Source: Hamiltosporidium magnivora
Taxonomy: Eukaryota; Microsporidia; Dubosqiidae
DNA: 21,855 nucleotides
Direction of reading: 5' to 3'
Assembly (NCBI GenBank): GCA_004325065.1
Contig: PITI01000107.1
Coordinates: forward strand, 1 to 21,855
The notes under the pieces are model-generated. The model made no database searches and was not told the DNA's origin. It saw only the letters and a list, made by a program, of their open reading frames with translations. The position numbers and the translations under genes are program-made. Of the stretch, positions 10,939 through 20,640 are shown in pieces (the stretch's first letter is position 1; each line of letters begins with the position of its first letter).

Positions 10939-12219
10939 ACTCATGTAAGTAATAAAAATAAAGGTGGCGTAATGAGCTTTATAATTTGCCCGGAAGTACA
11001 AGGCAATGTTTTTTACATCATTTTAGCAAATAAAATATCACCGAATAAAACTCTTCTGCAAATATATACTTTGGGGCTGCAATTTTCATTAAATGGCCGA
11101 CGAACAGTATATTTAAGTCTGAAATCGCCTTTAAAGATGAACCAAGAAGACTTGAACATGAATATCATAAAGATTCCGAAAAATGCAAATTTTTCACACA
11201 TTTCAGCTTATTATATAAAAGAAGACACAATGAGTAAAAAAACAAATTTGAAGTGTTTTATCGTACTTAGCACGACACAATTGGAAAGCGACTATTTTTG
11301 CGCAGAGAACTTATTTTTAGTCTGCTGCTTTTCTATAGCCCAACTAGTCCTCTCATGTTAAAGGCCGGCTATAAACTGCATGCATATATCAAATTATGGC
11401 TTTATGGCAAAATATAAAAAAATCGACTCGAAAACCTATATCCATTTAACAAGAAAATAGTACCCAATCAACGTTTTGCAGAACATTTCCATATTTGGAA
11501 TCAGGAGATTGCAATTATATTTGCTACACAACATATCCAACACCAGCAAACCTTTGATATATTCCAAACTCAAAGGCGATTTGATTGGAAACAATTTTCT
11601 AAATATTACTTAAATTAAAAAAATCATTGGTGCATGTGAAGAACAATATTGTGCACTGCCCGCGATTCTATTAATTCTTCTAATTTCAACAGTTTAAATT
11701 ATATGCTATGCAAAGCTTCAACATATAAGTCAATCCATACCGTAATGAATCGACACGAAATTTGCAATTGGCTAATTTCATTTTCGAATTCAAGTTTTAG
11801 TTAGATTCTAATCGCACGTCTTGATATTGCAAATGAATGCCTATCATTCGTCTCTGAATCACCTATCCATCACAACTTTATAAGGATGCGAGAATTTTGG
11901 TAAAATTATGAAAAATGGCATTCAATCTAAAATTTTAAAAAGTAAATACAAAGGAGAAGATAAATTCTTACTTTGTATTTTTAGGTTACAGATATGCCGC
12001 TTTAATCTTAATATTTCGGTTTATGGGGCGATTATTTTACGATTAGCCTAAAAAATGTTGCAAATGGGTAAAATATAATCAGAGAATCACTGCTGCACAT
12101 ATGACTACCTATATGTGGCCACTTTGTGCGAACGAAGGTCTTCCAATTTTTCATGTACAAACGAGACGAAAAAACAGAAAATAATATATATTAGAAAGCA
12201 TACCAAACAAATCGTATAA
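10939..12219 (+). pseudogene. Unidentified low-stop frame, possible eroded gene
   Basis: In plus frame 1 the intact ORF 10972-11361 (ATG start, 129 codons) is open back to 10939. The same frame then runs on with only 12 stops in about 427 codons up to 12219; chance at this composition would give roughly 30. Stops lie at 11359, 11458, 11611, 11695, 11743 and 11746, 11773, 11809, 11881, 12049, 12076 and 12217. Open stretches include 11884-12048 and 12079-12216, the latter with several Cys. G+C is higher than in the flanks. I recognise no family, motif or signal peptide. The intact ORF could be a real small protein, but its G+C and the continuation of the frame past its stop favour a relic of a longer gene or mobile element. 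A gene on the other strand is not excluded. Confidence 0.3.
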
Positions 12220-12482
12220 AATATAAAAAGTTCTAAACATATTTTTTTTTAATTTATAGGTTTTTGAATTTCTTGTTTTTTTGAAATCGGCGAAGTATGT
12301 GGCGGCTACTCGGTTATAAATCGAAAAAGGCATGCTTTAAAGTATAAATTTTAACATCAAGATAAAAAATAAGTAATTTTAATTAAGTGGTACAAATAAA
12401 AATTCGGCATACATTTACCTCGTTCTAATTCAGCGGCTAAATATTTTTAGAATACCATATGAACATTAGGCGATTCAATTAA

Positions 12483-14822
12483 TTAGATTTCATTTATATA
12501 GAAATAATACAAAATTTCGTCATTTATTGCGAACTTAATTTGGCATTTATAAAGTTTTTTCAAAGTTAGTAAACAAATCCAGCAATCTTTTTCGGCGAAA
12601 ATATATGGGGTAAAGGGGGACAAAGACAACTTATTTAAATTTGCAAACCTTTTTAAATATCTAAAATCCTCAATGCCCATTTTAACATACTGTAAATTCA
12701 AAATTTTCAAAGAATTCAGAAACATACAGTCAATGCCTAATTCGTAAAAATTACAATCTTGAAATTTACATCCCAGAAGATCTAGGTTTTCAAGTACATC
12801 AAATTTTTTTATTCTATTTAGATCTTCAAATCCTAAAACGTTGGATTTAGATATTAGAATACGTAATCTGATATTACACATCAGGTTCAAGCTTGTTAAA
12901 TATCCAGGTTCGACCATACAATAAGATATATCTAAAACTTCTAAATATATAAGTCTGCTTAATATATTTAAGTTATTAATGATTTCTAGATTTAAGTCAT
13001 TTAAATAAAGGAATCTGAGTTTAAATGATTTAAAATTACAAGGCTTCCAATCAATTATTTGTTCGAGAACACAAGAGCTTAATGATAAATATTCTAAATT
13101 TTCTAATCTAAAAATTTCATTTAAACCTGTTCCTTCAATCGTCATATTTAAAAAACTAATACTCTTTAACGATCTATAATTTTGTGCAAAATCAATTTTC
13201 AAAATTTTTTCTCCTAAAAAATCATTTTCAAAATGTAAAGTTTTCATTCCTCGTTTCATAAAAAGACTACTATAATTTTCTGTACTAAAATAACATTGTT
13301 TAATAGTCAGGTTTTCTAATTCATCCATATTTTTTATCGCTTCGACTAAATATAATTCTGTTTGTTCGTCCGTTTCATAATTTTGTAATTTCAGAGTTCG
13401 CAAGAATTGAAAACGGAATAAGGCATTGCAAAATTCTTTAGATATCTCGCTAGTACAGAATGAAACTTCAAAACATAGAACATTTTTAGGTTTACTGAAC
13501 CTATAAAACTCATTAATAAAAGATTTTTCTGTCGATATACTATTGAAAGAAAGTATGAGAGTACATACATTTAATTTAAGAAATAATGTCTTCCACAAAA
13601 TTAAATCGATTTCAATATTTTCGAGAACTAAATAGTCCAATATTTCTGGAAATTTTATATATCGATCGATTGGTAGAATATTTTCAGGCATCCGAACGTT
13701 TTTTAAAACCAATCCTTTAAGTTTTTTTCCTTCTAAAAACAATTGAAGAACATTCATAGTGATATTTAGAAATTCTAATCTCAAAAACTCTATATCATTT
13801 CTACATGCAACACAAACTTTTTCTGTAAATAATGATGAAGAAGACCGTATAAAATTATAAAGCGCAATCGATTTAAATGTATTCAGCGAAAAAATAAGGA
13901 AACTAAATTTTGTATCTGGAATATCATATTCTATAGAGCCTTCTACTATCAAAGATTTCAAATTTATTTCTTCCAATAAAATTTGAAAGAACTTTAAAAT
14001 GAATGAATCATGTAACAATTTTTCTAACAATAAGAATAATCTACCACTATTTATAAATATATTCTTGTAAGGAATGTGTTCGTCGAATATTGAAATATAA
14101 TAGAATTCTTCAATATTTTCTGAGATAATTAGATTTCCAGCTTGAAAAATATATTTTACCATATAAATGTTTAAAAAGCTCAAAATAAATGTTTCCTTAA
14201 TTTGTAAATCAATTTTACACCAAAAACCTAAATCAAGTAGTCCTTCCATACACGTAAAATGTTCTTTTAAGGTGGGTTTTTTATGATTTAAAAATACTTT
14301 AACAATTAGAGCCTGAAGGAATAAGGTCATATTTTTGTTCTTAACAGCTTTTAAATATTTCAAACTAAACAAAATATTTTTAATATCTATATAATTTACT
14401 TCATCAGGGATTTCGAAAATATCCCGAGTTAATTTTAGGGAATAGTACAAATTAAAATTACATTCAATTTTTCCGTTTGGATTATCTGATAACTCTAGGC
14501 TAAGAATATTATCAAGGACTTCAAAACTTATAAAATTATTTTTTCCATACGTAAAAGCACTGGTTTTTTCGTCAAATAAAGTCGACTCATCATTTAATAA
14601 AGTCAATTTAAAGTCTACATCATTTTGTACTGAATAAGTTTCGGTTTCTTGATTCCCAGTAAAAAACCTAATTTTTAATTTTTCGTTCTTTATAAAACCG
14701 TAAATGTATTTATAAGGAGAAACAGAATCAAGTAAACAAGAAGCATACAAAAATATAATCAAACTATGTAAAAAGGTATACTCAAAGAGCCTTTTTTTAA
14801 ATCGAGCAGAAAAAAAATTCAT
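12483..14822 (-). CDS. Secreted leucine-rich-repeat protein, microsporidian-type family
   Basis: The product is 779 aa. I start at ATG 14820-14822; an in-frame TTG five codons earlier (14835-14837) is rejected because the decayed paralogue begins at the position of this ATG. Residues 7-11 are basic (RFKKR) and about 15-31 are hydrophobic, a likely signal peptide or anchor. Residues about 45-340 form an N-terminal region without LRRs; its best conserved block is EIPDEVN (137-143), IDIK (145-148) and KYLKAV-KNKNM (155-165), probably helical. LRRs follow from about 346 to 736. Clear LxxLxLxx(C/N) units are at 474, 502, 552, 575, 602, 627, 653, 677, 705 and 729, several with Cys (QC, SSC, SYC, LGC), giving an LRR solenoid expected to bind protein. 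The function is unknown; a role at the cell surface or in the host is inferred from the leader and the family pattern. No catalytic motif or transmembrane segment after the leader is obvious. Confidence 0.85.
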   Translation of the reverse strand: MNFFSARFKKRLFEYTFLHSLIIFLYASCLLDSVSPYKYIYGFIKNEKLKIRFFTGNQETETYSVQNDVDFKLTLLNDESTLFDEKTSAFTYGKNNFISFEVLDNILSLELSDNPNGKIECNFNLYYSLKLTRDIFEIPDEVNYIDIKNILFSLKYLKAVKNKNMTLFLQALIVKVFLNHKKPTLKEHFTCMEGLLDLGFWCKIDLQIKETFILSFLNIYMVKYIFQAGNLIISENIEEFYYISIFDEHIPYKNIFINSGRLFLLLEKLLHDSFILKFFQILLEEINLKSLIVEGSIEYDIPDTKFSFLIFSLNTFKSIALYNFIRSSSSLFTEKVCVACRNDIEFLRLEFLNITMNVLQLFLEGKKLKGLVLKNVRMPENILPIDRYIKFPEILDYLVLENIEIDLILWKTLFLKLNVCTLILSFNSISTEKSFINEFYRFSKPKNVLCFEVSFCTSEISKEFCNALFRFQFLRTLKLQNYETDEQTELYLVEAIKNMDELENLTIKQCYFSTENYSSLFMKRGMKTLHFENDFLGEKILKIDFAQNYRSLKSISFLNMTIEGTGLNEIFRLENLEYLSLSSCVLEQIIDWKPCNFKSFKLRFLYLNDLNLEIINNLNILSRLIYLEVLDISYCMVEPGYLTSLNLMCNIRLRILISKSNVLGFEDLNRIKKFDVLENLDLLGCKFQDCNFYELGIDCMFLNSLKILNLQYVKMGIEDFRYLKRFANLNKLSLSPFTPYIFAEKDCWICLLTLKKLYKCQIKFAINDEILYYFYINEI

Positions 14823-14858
14823 CAGGATTGGATTCAAGGACTTTTATGATTTTAATTA

Positions 14859-14880
14859 AGAAATCAGTAAAATATTTTTT
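14859..14880 (-). promoter_or_regulatory. Upstream element shared by both LRR copies (intact gene side)
   Basis: The plus strand has AAATCAGTAAAATATT about 39 bases before the start codon. It matches the pseudogene flank at 9116-9135 except for one base. Its position suggests part of the promoter or leader, but shared ancestry alone could explain it. Confidence 0.3.
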
Positions 14881-17661
14881 GATCTTTTGATAAATTTAAA
14901 TTAAATATTTAAATAAATTCTTAAAACCGAAAAAGAACTTATTTAAATGAATTTTTTTGATATATTTGACTAAAAGATATGTAACAATAATCATTGAGTT
15001 CGAAAAAATATATTTATAAAACGAGATTCAATATCGAAAACAAATTATTTTCCGAAATTAATAATACGGAATGTAATATTATTTATATCAAAACTATAAA
15101 AATTTCTTTCATATCATAAATTTGATAAATTCAAAAAATAATTTATTCTCTAGAAATTTATAACATATAAATATATTTTAGAACTTAAAATCGCTTAACA
15201 GAATGGATATGATAAAGAAAAACAATTCTCTTATTTCTACAAACAACCAATTTTATTAGAATAAAGGAACGGTAAGAAGAAAGGCGATCTCTTTGTTAGA
15301 GAGTACTTTAAACTTGGCTACCTTCCAGAGAAATATAGCACGGAATTCAAATGAATTCTAAATGAATAAGTGTATAAAAAATACTTTATTTACGCAAAAT
15401 TCAGTTAAGGACATGGAAATTATATTAATATCGAGAATTATCATTGCAGATCGCTTATTGAACGCTTTATCCTCAATTTGATTTTAAAGTTTATTTAAAG
15501 ATGCAATAATATATTTAGTATATGTTTAATACGTTTTGCATTTGAAAATAAACTCTATTTCGATTTTTATCTGCACAAGTTAAACCGGTTGCTTTAAAAT
15601 TTTAAGGTTCATTTTTTGAGCTCCTGTAAACAATTGAAGCAATAAAGTGTTTTTTGATCGTATAGCATCTTCTCAATTCTTTAAAGATATTTTTTTCGCG
15701 CCAAATGGTTTTATCTATGCTACTTGGCTTTCTTAAGGAAATCTTAGGGATCCTTTATCATTACCAACTGGCATTAAAATTTTACCTCCAGCAATTCGTT
15801 CATTGACATTAAATTTTAATTTTTTTGTGCAAAATAAATGAAATCTGTAGGTTATCCTAAGTAATAGTGGGTTTTAAAAGATAATCTGGTTATATCATAA
15901 AATATTTATCACACGAGCAATTATTTCAATTCCTTTTCTGAATCAAACTTGCTTTATTAATATGCATATCTAATTCCTTGGTTTCTGGAATAGAACAAAA
16001 TACAATGAGGTTGTAAAATAAATTTTAGATATTTAGGCATAGGAGCTATTAGTTATCATATGATGTAATATCAAATATTTTATTCGTTATTTTTAAATCG
16101 CTTTGCATAAAAATATGATTTCGTTTCTCGCAAAATTACAATAAGAATTGTTTGTAATTTACTTTGCAATATTTAGATTGCATTCGTTTAGATTTATTCC
16201 AGATCAAGTAAATTAGTTTTAATAAAGCCAGTAATAAAATGATCTATGCTGCTTTCATTGAAATTCCTGGTTTTTTCTATGTAAATAAATTGTTTGAATT
16301 TAAACCAAATAAACAAAAATTTATGATGGTTTTTCTGATGTCTATAGGCGGAATTATCATATGTTATGTTATCAACTGCATGTAGTTTTTTGCAAAAAAG
16401 CAGTCAGAAAATTATTTGATATTGTGTAAAATAAATTAAAAAATATTTTCAAAATATTGAGGTATTAATACTTGCTTTCATTCCTTTTCGATTGGATTTA
16501 TTTTAGATATAATCGAGTAAAATTTCGTATTTGTGTTTTAATTTCCGTTTAGTTATACTGCGTAGAAAAATCATTGTTTTTGCAAACTTTTGATCATAAA
16601 TCAAAATACTTGTATGTACTTAAAGTTTTTAATCTTTTTTATAACGACCCTAGTTGCGCCTGAAAAATTTCCTTTTTTGAGAATATACACTATATCTAAG
16701 TTCAATCAAGTCGCAGAATGTACAACCTAAAATATTGGAGTTAAAAAACTTAAAATATGAATTAATAATTGTTAAACTTCCTTGGCAAATCATATATGTT
16801 AGATTAATCATAAAAAAAGTTATATTTTAATGAATTTATTTATACTGTGACCTTATTATAACATAAAATCAAATAAAACCCTGCTTAATTTTCGGTTTGC
16901 GATGTATTAGACTCAATGTTCGAAGCATATTTCATATTTAGTTGTATCCTTGCGGTTAATTATGTTTTATGTAAACAGCTATTGGTTAATATAAGAATTT
17001 GCAATGGAATGAGCTAAAAAATTCGAAAAACAACAACAATAGTGCAGGTTAATATATTTTTGGGAAATTAATTGTAAGTAAATTCTCAAAAGAATTTAGG
17101 TCTATTCCCTATCTTGCTATATTTATTCTTTCCTTCCTGGTTCCAACTATTCAAATATACTGATTTCAGTTACTATCGGTTTGAAAACGATTAACCTTAG
17201 CAGTCAAATCCGTATGTTCTATTTTTTATTAACACCTCTTGTCTATTGAAGCCTTTAATGTGTCCAATTTTTTAATAAAATAACAAAATACTTAATTAAT
17301 GACATATTCTTCCTTTCATTGGCTCTTTAATTGATTTATACCTCACAGATGAAAAAAATCTCTCAATTTCTCGCTTTTCAGTAACTTTAATTTGAATATT
17401 TGAAGATAGCTATATTTAACATTTAAAAGAGTAATAATAATACAAATTATCTCCATTTTAAGTATACTAAATTTTCTAGAATAGAAATTTGCCTTATTTG
17501 TTGCTAAAATAGAACGACTTATACTTTGTATAGTTCTTAAAAGCTATAAAAAGTTTATTCGTAGATCCATATTTTTAAGATATTGAAAGAATTTAATTAA
17601 AATTATAAAGCCTTAACATATTTTAATTTGATCTAAAATTTATCATGGAAACACAATATAA
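14881..17661. other. AT-rich spacer, no gene seen
   Basis: There is no long open frame, tRNA or repeat. A small GC-richer patch at about 15265-15350 keeps two overlapping plus frames open for about 27 to 33 codons each. Neither is recognisable, and stop density returns to background on both sides. Confidence 0.55.
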
Positions 17662-18570
17662 ACAAGTAAAATAAAATATAAAAAATTCATAACATTTGAT
17701 ATAAGTTCTATAACCAACTAAGTGAATCGAATCCGGCTCGCAGGTACATTTCGTCTTTGCTCCGAACCTTTAAAAAATTACTCGTGCCAGGTTAGTCAAG
17801 ATTTTTCTTGCAGAGTAAGCATTTTTTAAAAAGCTGATTCCAATTTTGCAATATAATTATATGTTAACAGAATTTCTCAATTTTACACATTTTCACACTA
17901 CTGTAGCCACTTCTCAAAATTCAACTCTACAGGTTCATTAATTGTCGGTTACTTCGTTGTGGTAAGCCCTTCTAAAATTTGGAGTACAATATGTTCTATA
18001 TTTTGTGTTTTAAGACCATCTTTTTATTTGTTGGCTGCTTTAAAGGGAATTTTGGTTATTTATACATCACTGCCCATTCAATTTGACCCAATTAAGCTCT
18101 TTTCGTAATTTGGTTTAGATTCAAGTCCTCTTCGTCGATCAAAGGAAATTTTTTCGACCGTTTTCTTGGGACAATCGACTGAATATATTCCTCTATATCC
18201 ATGGGTATTCGTAGTCTATATGCATACACCTTATGGTATTTTTTCACAATACTACTTTAGGTCATGTGAAAGGAAATATTTCAAAACTATATTTATAAAT
18301 GAGACCGTAATTTATTGCCAACAAGCCATACTTCGTAAGCATCTTTCATTCAACTTTTTGAAGAGAATATTAGAAGGTGATTCAAATTTCAATGCAGGTT
18401 ATTCTATTTTACTTCTTGCCTTAAATGAATATACCAGCTCATCATTCCGAATTGACATATGTTTTTATTCTAGCTTCCACTCTTATCTTCGCATACTTTT
18501 TATAACAAATTTACACCGAGTGGCCTCTAATTTGTTAAATATGATAATAAACTTAAACAAATGTAAATAA
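17662..18570 (+). pseudogene. Unidentified low-stop frame, possible eroded gene
   Basis: Plus frame 1 has only four internal stops (17719, 17827, 17854, 18106) in 303 codons, where more than 20 would be expected. From 17857 to the stop at 18568-18570 there is a single TAA (18106-18108) in 238 codons. The stretch after that stop is 153 codons open, with a TTG at 18166 and the first ATG at 18220. The segment is GC-richer than its flanks, which supports a coding origin. The translation is rich in Phe, Tyr, Ser and Leu, with a hydrophobic part around 17938-18065, and has no motif I know. The opposite strand gives a more charged, more ordinary protein composition but with about 12 stops in the same interval, so the coding strand is not certain. 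A relic of a gene or mobile element is the most economical reading. Confidence 0.3.
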
Positions 18571-20488
18571 ATTATGCCATAGAAATTGGAATTAGAAATA
18601 ATTTGAATATAAATTTGTAAAAAAAGAAACTTTATTTAAGTTTAGTATTTTTTAAATCCTAAATCATGTTTTCTATCATTTTATGCCCGAAAAACAAATT
18701 AAAGAAGATAAAAGAATGGCTATGAAATATTCAATTTAATCGAGTAGTTGAGGTTAGTCACAAAAAAGTTGTTTTAAATATGGGAGAAATTTCTTCATAG
18801 AATAATTAATAATTTACTTTAGGTGCCCATCTTTTGTTTGCGTCCTTTGAATATTTTCTGCACTTCCTTTGGAGAATTATATTTACAGATAGGAAGTACT
18901 AGAAACCTAAATGAAACTTAAACAAATGTATTTAGTTATCGAATTGGGTTGGAAATACTCATATAAAATTTTTTATGATGATTTTATACATTATTGTATA
19001 AAACATTACAGAATTAGCGCATCAGCTCTTTTCAAATCGACCGCAGACTATATTTTTGACATCAGCTGTAATCTTCATTAGAAATTTTACAGTGTTTGTT
19101 ACTAAATCAAAAAAAAGAGAATCTGGTCATTTCAATGTATCTGAAGTTTCTTTTGCGAACTAGATTGAAAAATGCTCTTTTATAAGTTTAAATATTATTG
19201 CGCCGATTAAAATGTGAGCAAATTTTTTTTGTGATTTAAAAAAGACTATTTTTCAACAAAATAAGTTAATTGGGGTGTACAATTTAAGACAGATTATTAT
19301 TCTTTTTTTCTTGCTAGTTTGATTGAGATAATTTGTCTGTTTGATTAAATAGGCATAATAAAAAACTTCTATTGCCACCGTTGATTTCATCTTGCAAGAG
19401 AATGATTTACTCTATATAAAAAAATTTAAGTGTTTATTATATCTTTAATGAATCTAGTGAATACTTTACTCTCAAACTACAAACTACCTTAAGATATTTT
19501 AAACACTTTCTCAATTTTTTTGATTGAATTCAGGAATTAAAGACTATTGCCAGCGTGCATTTTATATTGTTTATCGTGAGTTTCCTTGGATTTTTTGCTT
19601 CTGACATACCCAAGCATTTTGAATCACAATTAGCATAAATATAAATACAACTTATTGTACCTGACACTAAACCACGTCTTTTTTTACAGTCTTGGATACA
19701 ATAATTACAATGGTTTGTTTTTATACTCTTTTAATGCTATCACTTACAATAAATTTTATGTTTTCCCATCAAGATTGTTACTTTTAAATGATCCAGCGTT
19801 TATCTAAAAAATAACTGCCGAGTGATCCTGCTATAAATGTAAAATTATTTAAAATCTCTAATTGTAATTTATAATATAAATAAATTTCTCGGGTTTTTGA
19901 CAGTACTTGAACTATATACACATATCTTTTGTTGTTTAAGACCAATGAAAATCATTGTATATGTTTTGTTTGTTAGAAAATTGTGTAATTTTATTATCTA
20001 TAATGTCTTCTATTATCCTTGCTACTCTATTGGCAAACAAAATGATGTTTTTATATTTATTAATTTTTTATGAAAATATGTTTAAAACTCGCCAATAATA
20101 CAATATTTAAAAAATTTGCTGATCGTAAAAGATCTACCACGTTTGGCTAATTAAAATTTATATGAGAAATAACTTAGGTTGATGAGTTCTCTGAAATTAG
20201 CTATTGGAACAATAATTTTTAAAAAAGTTCTAATTTAAAAGTTTTACATTTTTCTACACGAATTTTAGTATATTTCCAGTTATTTTAAGAATGTTTCACT
20301 CTCTAAAAAGTTTTTAAAATGTATTTAGGGACTTATATAGTTTGATGGTAAACAACACATGTTACTACATGGTTGGCTAACTAAAAAAAAATTGAGATCA
20401 CCTTTCTTCTTGAAAATTCTGTATTCATTATCAATTTCCCCTTTTTTATAAGTATATATGTTTTTAAAATTCGAAAAATAACAAAAAA
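18571..20488. other. AT-rich spacer, no gene seen
   Basis: Stops are frequent in the frames I examined, and no RNA gene or repeat was found. A slightly GC-richer patch around 19540-19840 gives short protein-like pieces on the minus strand at background stop density. Confidence 0.55.
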
Positions 20489-20640
20489 GAACTAGTAAGG
20501 CTAACTATGTATTTCTAACCAAACTTGAAAATTAATGCGTTTCCATACCGCATCCTATAATGAACTAGTAAGGCTAACTATGTATTTCTAACCAAACTTG
20601 AAAATTAATGCGTTTCCATACCGCATCCTATAAGGAACTA
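20489..20640. repeat. 73-bp tandem duplication with a partial third unit
   Basis: Unit 1 is 20489-20561 and unit 2 is 20562-20634. They are identical at 72 of 73 positions and differ only in the last base (T or G). A third unit begins at 20635 with GAACTA and then diverges. Each unit contains a short inverted repeat, ATGCG and CGCAT, separated by nine bases (20535-20539 with 20549-20553, and 20608-20612 with 20622-20626). The near identity in a fast-drifting AT-rich spacer implies a recent event, or a collapsed longer array in the assembly. Confidence 0.95.

Noticed and set aside
11013..11201. Minus-strand ORF of 62 codons
   Set aside because: It starts and ends inside the longer plus-strand open frame, and the rest of that minus frame is stop-rich.
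12151..12333. Minus-strand ORF of 60 codons with an ATG start
   Set aside because: It is short, of no recognised family, overlaps the tail of the plus low-stop frame, and is of chance length for this composition.
14823..14837. Five-codon N-terminal extension of the LRR protein from a TTG
   Set aside because: TTG is not expected as a start in a eukaryote, and the paralogue begins at the downstream ATG position.
17883..18599. Minus-strand frame with charged, protein-like composition
   Set aside because: It has about 12 stops in 239 codons, near background, while the plus strand of the same segment has far fewer. It loosely recalled the end of an IS1595/Merlin-type transposase, but spacing and key residues do not fit.
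20489..20640. CRISPR-like array
   Set aside because: The units abut directly with no spacers; it is a plain tandem duplication in a eukaryotic spacer.
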